Origin: Terebella lapidaria
Lineage: Eukaryota; Annelida; Polychaeta; Terebellida; Terebellidae
Length of the DNA stretch: 64,000 nucleotides
Assembly: GCA_949152475.1 (NCBI GenBank)
Contig: OX424559.1
Location: 38,733,119-38,797,118 of the forward strand
Direction of reading: 5' to 3'
The translations under genes were made by a program, and so were the position numbers. The notes beneath the pieces were generated by a model that was not told the DNA's origin, did not search any database, and saw only the letters and a program-made list of their open reading frames with translations. Below, in pieces: positions 35,559 through 46,795 of the stretch. Positions within the stretch are counted from its first letter, which is position 1. The number at the start of each line of letters is the position of its first letter.

Positions 35559-36576
35559 GTCATCAGAATATTCGGCATATATCATTTCCTATATGTCCAC
35601 AATTGGTTCCTAAGCTGTAAAGTCGTTAATAAGCAAGATATTAGACATTTTGTGCTCTGACCTTGAAACCGAGGTCAGAGGTCAAATTCAAGACCCTGAG
35701 AATATTCAGCATATATCATTTCCTATATGTCCACAATTGATTCCTAGTCTCTAATCTCAATATTAGATGAGATTTAGGCTTAATGTGTCCCATTGTAAAG
35801 CATAGGAGAATTTAACATGGGAAAGTCCCATTTGGGCCGAGTTTGGGCCCAAAATGGCCCACTTCGAGCGATTCAAGGGCAACGAAATTTATACATGTCA
35901 CAGGGGCACATAGGAGGAGTGTTATGCATCAATAAGAAAAATAGTTACTGAACTGATTCTGAGAAAACGACCGTCAAAGTCCAAAATTGGCCATTTTCGA
36001 CGAAAATGGCCCTCCGACCTTGAAACCGAGGTCAGAGGTCAAATTCAAGGTCACCAGAATATTCAGGATATATCATTTCCTATATGTGCACAATTGATTC
36101 CTAGTCTCTAATCTCAATATTAAGTGAGATATTAGGCTTAATTGTGTCCCATTATAAAGCATAGGAGAATTTAACATGGGAGAGTCCCATTTGGGCCGAG
36201 TTTGGGCCCAAAATGGCCCACTTCGAGCGATTCAAGGGCAACGAAATTTATACATGTCACAGGGGCACATAGGAGGAGTGTTATGCATCAATAAGAAAAA
36301 AAGTTACTGATAAGATTTTGAGAAAATGACTGTCAAAGTCCAAAATTGGCCATTTTTCGACGAAAACGGCCGCCATTTTGAAAAAAATTGGAAAATCAGA
36401 AAACTAAAAAAACCCTTTCCTGGAAATATTTTTAGGTATTTTTGTGCAAAATTTCAGAAATATTCCATCATAAACTTTAAAGATAAAAATGTGAACGGAC
36501 GGACGGACGGACGGACGACGGACGACGGACGCAACGCCATGGCAATAGGTTATCGGACCAAAGGTCCGGTAACCTA
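35541..36576 (+). repeat. Family A copy, right half, with 3' hairpin
   Basis: Continues the copy interrupted at 25870 and matches 1655-2510: two monomers, two ATGGGAAAGTCCC or ATGGGAGAGTCCC modules, (GGAC)n, and the hairpin ending CTAA at 36576. Confidence 0.85.
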
Positions 36577-36862
36577 AAAATGCGAAAATCAAAAAACAAA
36601 AAAATACCTCCTTCTCAAAATATTTTTAGGCATTTTTGTGCAAAATTTCAGAAAGATTCGATCGTTAACTTTAAAGATAAAAATGTCAACGCCAGACGGA
36701 CGGACGAACGGACGGACGGACGGACGACGAACGCAACGCCATGCCAATAGGTTATCGGACCAAAGGTCCGGTAACCTAAAAATGTGGACGACGACGACGA
36801 CGGACGACGACGGACGCAACGCCACGCCAATAGGTTATCGGACCATAGGTCCGGTAACCTAA
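36577..36862 (+). repeat. Two stacked family A 3' ends
   Basis: Two further 3' tails follow, each with a (GGAC)n or (GAC)n tract and the hairpin, finishing near 36776 and 36860. Stacked ends also occur at 6434-6571 and 39250-39474, so tails seem to insert at or recombine with earlier tails. Confidence 0.75.
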
Positions 36863-36869
36863 AAATAAA

Positions 36870-37738
36870 AATTAGCCCAATGGGCTAGAAAGGTTACAAT
36901 TTTGGTTTGGCCATGGCAGCATTGGCAGGTAACAGACCTTGAGATTTACCAATCAAGGTTCGCAGTGTAAACATATGACCTTGGGATTTACCAATCAAGG
37001 TCATCCGTATGAACTTCGATGTAACCATTACATGTATGTGTGCGGCATTTGATATTCTATATGTTGGGTGGAATCGTTTAGGCCGCTCAGGTCAATTTAC
37101 ACATTCCAAGTCAGACATTTGGCACTCAAGGTCATCTGACGTCAAGTTCAAGGCCATCATTAGTTGTGCCATATATGTCTTCCTATATGTTCATAAAGCA
37201 AACATGAGCTCTATCTGCAAGCATTTCATCTACAAAGGCAAATCTGGGCATTTTTTGACCCCAAAATGGCTGTTTTGACCTTTCAAGGTCAGCCAAGGTC
37301 AAATTCAAGGTCACCACACAAGTCGCCATATATGACTTCTCATTTGAAAGTGCCAATTTCTAAGCTCTATCTTCAAGCGTTCTATGAGTACAGTCCGGAC
37401 AGCTCCCATTATGAAGGAAAAAAGTGCCGAAAATTTTCCAAGTCCAAATTTTTTTCAAAGGGTGAAAATTTTTTTTTGCCCTAGAAATAGCCCAAAATGG
37501 ATAGTAATGCGATTTGGGGCGAAAAAAATTTTTTTCGCCGACCCGACAAAAATTCAAAATGGCCGCCACACGGAAACCGGCGAATTTAGGGCAACCAAAC
37601 TTATACATATCACAGAGGTATATGAGGGGAATCTTTTGAAACCAAAAACTCAAAACTGATCAGACAGTTTTTGAGAAAATGGCCGTCAAAGTCCAAAATT
37701 GAGCGTTTTTCGACAAAAACGGCCGCCATTTTGAAAAA
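36870..37738 (+). repeat. Family A2 copy, 3' truncated
   Basis: Same 5' end (TTAGCCCAATGGGCTA) and a single internal unit, near-identical to 23366-24230. It is cut by a family A start at 37740. Confidence 0.65.
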
Positions 37739-37739
37739 A

Positions 37740-39474
37740 TTAGCCCAAGGGCTAAGAAAGGTTACCGGACAATGAATATTTTAGATATTAGCCTTTTGTC
37801 CCATGACCTTGAAAGTAAGGTAGTTGGTCAATTCTAGGTCACGAGAATATTCTGCCCATATCATTTCTAGCATGTCCACAATTGATTCCTAAGCTGTAAA
37901 GTCGATATTAAGTGAGATATTATCCATTTTGTGATCTGACCTTGAAAATGAGGTCAAAGGTCAAATTCTAGGTCATGACAATAATCTGCATATATCATTT
38001 CCTATAAGTTCATAATTGACTCCTACACTGTAAAGTCAATAATAAGCGAGATATTACCCATTTTGTACTCTGACCTTGAAACTGAGGTCAGAAGTCAAAT
38101 TCAAGGTCACGAGAATATTCAGCATATATCATTTCCTATATGTCCACAATTGATCCCTAAGCTGTAAAATCGATAATAAGTGAGATATTAATCATTTTGT
38201 GGTGTGACCTTGAAAATGAAGTCAAAGGTCAAATTCAAGGTCATCAGAATATTCGGCATATATCATTTCCTATATGTCCACAATTGATTCCTAAGCTGTA
38301 AAGTCGATAATAAGCAAGATATTAGACATTTTATGCTCTGACCTTGAAACCGAGGTCAGAGGTCAAATTCAAGACCCTGAGAATATTCAGCATATATCAT
38401 ATCCTATATGTCCACAATTGATTCCTAGTCTCTAATCTCAAGATTAAGTGAGATATTAGGCTTAATGTGCCCCATTATAAACCATAGGAGAATTTAACAT
38501 GGGAAAGTCCCATTTGGGCCGAGTTTGGGCCCAAAATGGCCCATTTCGAGCGATTCAAGGGCAACGAAATTTATACGTGTCACAGGGGTACATATCAGGA
38601 GTGTTATGCATTGATAAGAAAAAAAGTTACTGAACAGATTCTGAGAAAACGACCGTCAAAGTCCAAAATTGGCCATTTTTCGACGAAAATGGCCCTCTGA
38701 CCTTGAAACCGAGGTCAGAGGTCAAATTCAAGGTCACCAGAATATTCAGGATATATCATTTCCTATATCTCCACAATTGATCCCTAGTCTCTAATCTCAA
38801 TATTAAGTGAGATATTAGGCTTAATGTGTCCCATTATAAAGCATAGGAGAATTTAACATGGGAAAGTCCCATCTGGGCCGAGTTTGGGCCCAAAATGGCC
38901 CACTTCGAGCGATTCAGGGGCAACGAAATTTATACATGTCACAGGGGTACCTATGAGGAGTGTTATGCATCGATAAGAAAAAAAGTTACTGAACAGATTT
39001 TGAGAAAACGACCGTCAAAGTCCAAAATTGGCCATTTTTTGACGAAAGCGGCCGCCATTTTGAAAAAAATTCGAAAATCAGAAAACTAAAAAAAACCTTT
39101 CCTGGAAATATTTTTAGGTATTTTTGTGCAAAATTTCAGAAATATTCCATCATAAACTTTAAAGATAAAAATGTGAACGGACGGACGGACGGACGACGGA
39201 CGCCGGACGCAACGCCATGGCAATAGGTTATCGGACCAAAGGTCCGGTAACCTAAAAAATGCGAAAATCAAAAAACAAAAAAATACCTCCTTCTCAAAAT
39301 ATTTTTAGGCATTTTTGTGCAAAATTTCAGAAAGATTCGATCGTTAACTTTAAAGATAAAAATGTTAACGCCGGACGGACGGACGGACGGACGGACGGAC
39401 GGACGGACGGACGGACGGATGACGGACGCAACGCCATGCCAATAGGTTATCGGACCAAAGGTCCGGTAACCTAA
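37740..39474 (+). repeat. Family A copy with satellite, modules and two 3' ends
   Basis: Five 134-bp monomers, two ATGGGAAAGTCCC modules (38490 and 38850), then hairpin ends at about 39253 and 39474. The second has a long (GGAC)n tract (39375-39418). No gene seen. Confidence 0.75.
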
Positions 39475-39712
39475 AAAAGGTGATCGGGTAAGAATTGCGG
39501 CCTGTAGCATGTTCACAAGAAAATCTCTCCGGACGCGGGCGCGAACGCGGACGACGAAGCCAAATCCATAGTATCCGCCGAACTTTGTTCGGGGGATACA
39601 ATAATGTCGTAACTGTGGGCGGTATGACGCTAACAAATAAACATACAAACAGACAGACAGACATACCGAACCGATCAACATACTTGCCAAATCTTCGATT
39701 CCGGCAAGTAAA
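39475..39712 (+). mobile_element. Family E hairpin-ended fragment
   Basis: Ends with ATACTTGCC...GGCAAGTAA (about 39681-39711) after a run of ACATACAAACAGACAGACAG, like the right end of family D. It also holds a hairpin GTATCC...GGATAC around CCGAAC-TTT-GTTCGG (39571-39599). The left end is not defined. Confidence 0.5.
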
Positions 39713-39910
39713 AAACGTACTGACCAACATACTTGACGAAATGTTATTTTGTCCAGTAATAATAGAATCAATTCAGATTTGTATACCCCAGAGCATTGAC
39801 AAGAACATCTCGACGGCACCGGCATGACATCGCAAATCCATTATATTCGCTGAAATTTGTTCAGGGAATACAATCTCTTTTATAAGATGGTAGGTGGTGC
39901 TGTGACATAC
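39713..39910. other. ZPR1 intron 4 start with a second hairpin
   Basis: Mostly unrecognised sequence after the exon 4 donor (GTATGT on the minus strand). A hairpin at 39844-39870 resembles the one at 39571-39599. No further ZPR1 exon was found to the left. Confidence 0.5.
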
Positions 39911-39981
39911 CCGTCTGATCGGCTGCTCTTGTTCCAGACCTCGCACAATGCCATCAACCAGTCCCTCCACCGTGTTAATCT
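39911..39981 (-). CDS. ZPR1: ZPR1 exon 4
   Basis: 71 bp between a CAG acceptor and a GTATGT donor. Joined to exon 3 in phase 1 it reads EINTVEGLVDGIVRGLEQEQ then PIRR, matching the ZPR1 motif known in human as TTVEG...GLEQDQPARR just after the first zinc finger. It leaves in phase 0. The next exon, expected to continue into the helical hairpin region, is not seen in the window. Confidence 0.85.
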
Positions 39982-40192
39982 CTGTCAGTAGTGACAAGTG
40001 TAAGCTGATGTACATCATGAATATTGCGGATAAACTCGATTTCTCCTTTGCCATGCATGATACTTACAATGTATGTTAGCCAACTGAGAAATGTGTGTAA
40101 TCAGTCAGATCAGAACCACTTGACCACAACAACAAAATTAAAATATGTATGTAGTAATCCAATGATTTACCATCACAAAAAAATGTGCTCAC

Positions 40193-40280
40193 CTCCTTTC
40201 TTGCCCTGAGGCTGTTCGAATTCCAGGGAAGGAATGGAAAACGAAGCACTGTCTGACTTGACAACTTGTCTGTTTAAATC
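40193..40280 (-). CDS. ZPR1: ZPR1 exon 3
   Basis: 88 bp with TTCCCAG acceptor and GTGAGC donor. Translation is DLNRQVVKSDSASFSIPSLE then FEQPQGKKG, equivalent to the DMNREVVKTDSA...IPELDFEIP segment of other ZPR1 proteins. It enters in phase 0 and leaves in phase 1. Intron 3 (39982-40192) is a normal 211 bp, in sharp contrast to introns 1 and 2. Confidence 0.88.
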
Positions 40281-40945
40281 CTGGGAACAAAACTTGTCGA
40301 CTTAAAGAATACATCAGAGAACTAGACGTAAAGCCTAGTGGCCTTGGGGCATTTCGATACACAACACAATCACAGGTGAACTGATAATTACAGACAACTC
40401 TGCAACCAAAATGATTATGTAGATACATCCATTTCACTCCAAGACGACGGTTTCTGAGATATAAATGAAAATAAACGAGATATGGCCTAAAATGAAAAAT
40501 GCCGACTCAGCAGAAGAAACAATTTGGCCCAGGGACAATTTCACCCAACATACCCCTAAGACATGTTTGTCTGGTACCACGAGTCCCAAAATAACATCCG
40601 TTTCATTCAACGACTCATCGTTTCCGAGTTACGGCCGAAAATGAAAAATGTCAAGAGTGCAAAAAAAATTTGGCCCCCGAGTTCACCCAACATACCCCCA
40701 AGACATGTTTGCCTAGGGTCACGAGTCCGAAAATAACGTTGGTTTCGCTCTACGATGCACCGTTTCCGGAATATGGCCAAAAATGAAAAACGCCGACTCA
40801 GCAAAAAAAAAAAAAATTGGCCCAGGTTCACCCAAGATACACATAAGACATGTTTGCCCAGTGGCACGAGTCCGAAAATAACGTCTGTATCGCTCTACGA
40901 CACACCGTTTCCGAGATATGGCAGAAAATGAACAAGTATAAGTCG

Positions 40946-42140
40946 CGCCCGCGACAATTGGGCGGGTTGCATCGAGGAGGGCTGTTAGTGAAGGAATTGG
41001 CATTGTTCTCATGTATTATCAAGTTCGAAGTCCTGCCACGATTTGAAAAATAGGTCAAGGTCACCCATCATCGAACTTGTCCGAGATCTGCTCATGATGC
41101 ACCTCCGATATGATTTTGGCGGTATTTCGTTAAAAACTTTGTAAGTTATCGCGTTCACAAGGTACAAATCCTGTTTTCATGTATTGTCAAGTTCGAAGTC
41201 CTGCCACGACCTGAAAAATAGGTCAAGGTCACCCACCATCGAACTTGTCCGAGATCTGCTCATGATGCACCTCTGGTATGATTTTGGCGGTATTTCGTTA
41301 AAAACTTTGTAAGTTATCGCGTTCACAAGGTACAAAGTCCTGTTTTCATGTATTGTCAAGTTCGAAGTCCTGCCACGACCTGAAAAATAGGTCAAGGTCA
41401 CCCATCATCGAACTTGTCCGAGATCTGTTCACCTCTGGTATGATTTGGGCGGTATTTCGTTAAAAACTTTGTAAGTTATCGCGTTCACAAGGTACAAAGT
41501 CCTGTTTTCATGTTTGTCAAGTTCGAAATCCTGCCACGACCTGGAAAATAGGTCAAGGTCACCCACCATCGAACTTGTCCGAGATCTGCTCATGATGCAC
41601 CTCTGGTATGATTTTGGCGGTATTTCGTTAAAAACTTTGTAAGTTATCGCGTTCACAAGGTACAAAGTCCTGTTTTCATGTATTGTCAAGTTCGAAGTCC
41701 TGCCACGACCTGAAAAATAGGTCAAGGTCACCCATCATCGAACTTGTCCGAGATCTGCTCATGATGCACCTCTGGTATGATTTTGGCGGTATTTCGTTAA
41801 AAACTTTGTAAGTTATCGTGTTCACAAGAAATTGTTGACGGACAAACCGCCGGACGGGCAGACGGAACGGACTTACGGGCCTTTCCCATGTTAAATTTCC
41901 TATCTCGACTGGCCCCTAAAATTGCAAAACTGGCCCCTAAAATCTAACTTTTGGCCTAAACCATAGTTAGGGGCCGTTTTCAGCTTTTCCCAGGCCCCCA
42001 ACTCCGTTCCGTTAGCCCGGACAGACGGACGGACGGACGGACGGACGGACGGACGGACGGACGGACGGACGGACGGACGGACGGACGACGGACGCAACGC
42101 CATGCCAATAGGTTATCGGACCAAAGGTCCGGTAACCTAA
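40946..42140 (+). repeat. 170-bp tandem repeats and a (GGAC)n family A 3' end
   Basis: After a palindrome GTCGCGCCCGCGAC, about four and a half units with a period near 170 bp run to 41840; each has TCAAGTTCGAAGTCCTGCC, AGGTCAAGGTCACCCA and GTAAGTTATCGCGTTCACAA. Then comes an odd C/T-rich stretch (41870-42004, with GGCCCCTAA words), a long (GGAC)n tract (42009-42086) and a family A 3' hairpin. No gene seen. Confidence 0.7.
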
Positions 42141-44696
42141 AAAGTTACTGAACAGATTTTGAGAAAATGGCTGCCAAAGTCCAAAATCAGGCATTTTTCG
42201 TCGAAAACGGCCGCCATTTTGAAAAAAATGCAAAAATAAAAAAACTAAAAAAATTAGCCCAATGGGCTAGTAAGGTTACCGGAGAAATATACAGAGTTAA
42301 GCCGAGAAAGTTGAAAGTCAAATTCAAGGTGAAGACTGAAATCGCCATATCTCTAACCTTGAAAATGGGATCAAAGGTTAAATTCTAGATCACCAAACTA
42401 TTCAGCATACATCATTTCCTATATGTTCACTATGGACCCCTAAGCTGTAAATTTGATAATAAGCGAGATATAAGCCATTTTGTAATCTGACTTTGAAAAT
42501 AAAATGACTGACCTTGAAATTTAGGTCAAAGGTCAAATTCAATATCATTAAAATATTCAGAATATACCATTTCCTATATGTTCACAATTGATTCCTAAGC
42601 TGTAAAGTCGATAATAAGCAAGATATTAGCCATTTTGTCCTGTTGACCTTGAAAATGAAGTCAAAGGTCAAATTCAAGGTAATGAAAATTTTCAGCATAT
42701 ATCATTTCCTATATGTTCACAATTAATTCCTAAGCTGTAAAGTCGCCAATAAGCAAGATATTGGCCATTTTGTCCTGTGACCTTGAAAATAGGTCAAAGG
42801 TCAAATTCAAGGTCCCGAGCATTTTCAGCATATATCATTTCCTATATGTTCACAATTGATTCCTAAGCTGTAAAGTCGCGAATAAGCAAGATATTGGCCA
42901 TTTTGTCCTGTGACCTTGAAAATAGGTCAAAGGTCAAATTCAAAATCACGAGCATTTTCAGCATATATCATTTCCTATATGTTCACAATTGATTCCTAAG
43001 CTGTAAAGTCGCTAATAAGCAAGATATTGGCCATTTTGTCCGGTGACCTTGAAAATGAGGTCAAAGGTCAAATTCAAGGTCACGAGAATATTCAGCATAT
43101 ATCATTTCCCATATGTTCACAATTGATTCCTAAGCTGTAAAGTCGATAATAAGCGAGATATCAGCAATTTTGTCCTGTGACCTTGGAAATGAGGTCAAAG
43201 GTCAAATTCAAGGTCACAAGAATATTCAGCATATATCATTTCCTATATGTTCACAATTGATTCCTAAGCTGTAAAGTCGATAATAAGCGAGATATTAGCC
43301 ATTTTGTCCTGTGACCTTGAAAATGAGGTCAAAGGTCAAATTCAAGGTCACCAGAATTTTCAGCATATATCATTTCCTATATGTTCACAATTGATTCCTA
43401 AGCTGTAAAGTCGCTAATAAGCAAGATATTGGCCAATTTGTCCTGTGACCTTGAAAATGAGGTCAAAGGTCAAATTCAAGGTCATGAGAATATTCAGCAT
43501 ATATCATTTCCTATATGTTCACAATTGATTCCTAAGCTGTAAAGTCGATAATAAGCGAGATATTAGCAATTTTGTCCTGTGACCTTGGAAATGAGGTCAG
43601 GGTCAAATTCAAGGTCATGAAAATATTCAGCATATATCATTTCCTATATGTTCAGGTCAAATTCAAGGTCACGAGAATATTTAGCATATATCATTTCCTA
43701 TATGTTCACAATTGATTCCTAAGCTGTAAAGTTGATAATAAGCAAGATATTAGCCATTTTGTCCTGTTGACCTTGAAAATGAGGTCAAAAGTCAAATTCA
43801 AGGTCACTAGAATATTCAGCATATATCATTTCCTATATGTTCACAATTGATTCCTAAGCTGTAAAGTCGCTAATAAGCAAGATATTGGCCATTTTGTCCT
43901 GTGACCTTGAAAATGAGGTCAAAGGTCAAATTCAAGGTCACAAAAATATTCAGCATATATCATTTCCTATATGTTCACAATTGATTCCTAAGCTGTAAAG
44001 TCGATAATAAGCGAGATATTAGCAATTTTGTCCTGTGATCTTGGAAATGAGGTCAAGGTCAAATTCGAGGTCACGAGAAAATTCAGCATATATCATTACC
44101 TATATGTTCACAATGTTTTCCTAAGCTGTAAAGTCGATAATAAGCGAGATATTAGCCATTTTGTCATGTGACCTTGAAAATGAGGTCAAAGGTCAAATTC
44201 AAGGTCATGAGAATATTCAGCATATATCATTCCCTATATGTTCACAATTGAATCCTAAGCTGTAAAGTCGATAATAAGCGAGATATTAGCCATTTTGTCC
44301 TGTGACCTTGAAAATGAGGTCAAAGGTCAAATTCAAGGTCACGACAATATTCAGCATATATCATTTCCTATATGTCCACAATTGATTCCTAGTCTCTAAT
44401 CTCAATATTAAGTGAGATATTAGGCTTAATGTGTCCCATTATAAAGCATAGGAGAATTTAACATGGGAAAGTCCCATTTGGGCCGAGTTTGAGCCCAAAA
44501 TGGTCCACTTCGAGCGATTCAAGGGCAACGAAATTTATACATGTCACAGAGGTACATATGAGGAGTGTTATGCATGAATAAGAAAAAAAGTTACTGAACA
44601 GATTTTGAGAAAACGACAGCCAAAGTCGAAAATTGGCCATTTTTCGACGAATACGGCCGCCATTTTGAAATAATTGCGAAAATCAAAAAACTAAAA
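42141..44696 (+). repeat. Family A 5' end and long 134-bp satellite array
   Basis: Family A start at about 42255 (TTAGCCCAATGGGCTA, GGTTACCGG), then roughly sixteen 134-bp monomers, the most regular array in the window (unit starts at 43043 and 43177), then the ATGGGAAAGTCCC module. 42141-42250 is a leftover 3' module fragment. Confidence 0.8.
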
Positions 44697-45718
44697 ATTA
44701 GCCCAAAGGCTAAGATAGGTTACCGGACAATTTTGGTTTGGCCATGGCAGCATTGGCAGGTAACAGACCTTGAGATTTACCAATCAAGGTTCGCAGTGTA
44801 AACATATGACCTTGGGATTTACCAATCAAGGTCATCCGTATGAACTTCGATGTAACCATTACATGTATGTGTGCGGCATTTGATATTCTATATGTTGGGT
44901 GGAATCGTTTAGGCCGCTCAGGTTAATTTACACATTCCAAGTCAGACATTTGGCACTCAAGGTCATCTGACGTCAAGTTCAAGGCCATCATTAGTTGTGC
45001 CATATATGTCTTCCTATATGTTCATAATGCAAACATGAGCTCTATCTGCAAGCATTTCATCTACAAAGGCAAATCTGGGCATTTTTTGACCCCAAAATGG
45101 CTGTTTTGACCTTTCAAGGTCATCCAAGGTCAAATTCAAGGTCACCACACAAGTCGCCATATATGACTTCCCATTTGAAAGTGCCAATATCTAAGCTCTA
45201 TCTTCAAGCGTTCTATGAGTACAGTCCGGGCAGCTCCCATTATGAAGGAAAAAGGTGCCGAAAATTTTCTCAGTCCAAAATTTTTTTCAAAGGGTGAAAA
45301 ATTTTTTTTTGCCTAGAAATGGCCCGAAATGGATAGTAACGCGATGGCCGCCACACGGAGACCGGCGATTCAAGGGCAACAAAACTTATACACATCATAA
45401 AGGTACATAAGGGGAATCTTTTGAAACAAAAATCTCAAAACTGATCAGACAGTTTTTGAGAAAATGGCCGCCAAAGTCCAAAATTGGCCATTTTTCGTCA
45501 AAAATGGCCGCTATTGTGAGAAAAAAGCGAAAATCAAAAAACTAAAAAAAAAACCCCTCTTGAAATATTTTTAGGCATTTTTGTGCAAAATTTCAGAAAA
45601 ATCCGCCTGTAAACTTTAAAGATACAGCTGTGGACGGACGACGGACGCCGGACGACGGACGGACGACGGACGCAACGCCATGCCAATAGGTTATCGGACC
45701 AAAGGTCCGGTAACCTAA
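44697..45718 (+). mobile_element. Family A2 copy with 5' and 3' ends
   Basis: Begins TTAGCCCAAAGGCTAAGATAGG, carries one A2 unit fused near 45345 to a family B-like core, and ends with the family A hairpin at 45718. After it, family C sequence resumes. Confidence 0.65.
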
Positions 45719-46308
45719 AAACGTCCGTTTCGCCCTTATGACACACCATTTCCGAGATATGGCCGAAAATGAAGAACGCCGACTCAGCAAAGAAAAATTT
45801 GGCTTAGGGCCAAGTTCACCCAACATACCGTTAAAACATGTTTCTCTAGTGTCACGAATAACGTCCGTTTCGCTCTATGATGCACCGTTTCTGAGATGCA
45901 ATGAGCCTCAAGGATGACTCGCCAAAATTGTTTTCGGACCCTGTGTCAGAGGTCGTTTGAGGGATTGACCCCATAATCGATAGGGTTCCTCTGCGACACT
46001 ATATCAATATATATGCCAAGTTTCAGAGTGGTAGCACAAGTACTTTTTGAGTTATTATCCGAAAACCGAAAAATGAAAAAAAAAAAAAAGAATTCTGACA
46101 AAACCATAACGGCATTTCATGCCGAAATGACCTAATAAGATATTATTCTCTTATTTTCTCATGTAAACTATCTTTGTCGTTATTCAGCAATTCAGAAAAA
46201 TGTGAGTGATCTTGACATTACCACTTTTTACATCTGAGCTTTTCAATAGGATCTATCCCATGACAGAAATAAATCAAACATTTCCACAATAACCTGCGCC
46301 CAACTCAC

Positions 46309-46470
46309 ACGAGTGGTCTGCACGAGCAGCTCATACTTGACGCCTTTCTCCTGTAAGCGGCCACCGTGTTGGATGTCAGTGTCTGTGTAGTGACAATGGT
46401 CGCAGCTAAACGATGACACAATCACCTCACGGAAAAATGGGATCCGTGTTAGCAGCAACCGCGTCGTGCC
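46309..46470 (-). CDS. ZPR1: ZPR1 exon 2 (second half of zinc finger 1)
   Basis: 162 bp, 54 codons, phase 0 on both sides, with TTTCAG acceptor and GTGAGT donor. It reads [20 protein letters not shown], then [18 protein letters not shown] and on to ELLVQTTR. This is the signature of the ZPR1-type zinc finger, with the second CxxC (CDHC). ZPR1 is a conserved eukaryotic protein that assists eEF1A folding and binds SMN and receptor tyrosine kinase tails. The other CxxC of the finger is in exon 1, 16 kb away. Confidence 0.93.
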
Positions 46471-46795
46471 CTGAAACACCAATAAAGTGGTGATTTTTAG
46501 GAATTAAAATTTTTGATATAGTTTTCATTTTGATACCATGCATACTCATACAGTACACTCATACTGTACCTCTATTTCTAGGGTGCTTTGATTAGGCAGC
46601 ACTCATTTGCCAACCGCACATGAAATAGGGGTGAACTGAACTAAATCTAGACATTACGGGTGACAAGATTGTACACATATCTCCTTATCGCACCAAACAG
46701 GTATATCACATCTTTCCTGTAATGAAGACTGACATACTTTGAACCAATTTGAACCAATGGTTATTTAGGAAGACACGTGTGAATCGAGCATAACT
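46471..46795. other. ZPR1 intron 1, proximal part
   Basis: Unique-looking AT-rich intron sequence upstream of the exon 2 acceptor; I see no gene or repeat in it. Confidence 0.6.

Larger units (their letters stand above)
40322..46135 (+). mobile_element. Family C element filling ZPR1 intron 2, with nested repeats
   Basis: Starts CTAGACGTAAAGCC...GGGGCATTTC at 40322 and ends with the hairpin ...GGCATTTCATGCCGAAATGACCTAA at 46135. The 147-bp type units occur at about 40430-40940 and resume at 45719, so 40946-45718 is nested sequence. Intron 2 (40281-46308) is thus almost entirely one composite. Confidence 0.6.
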
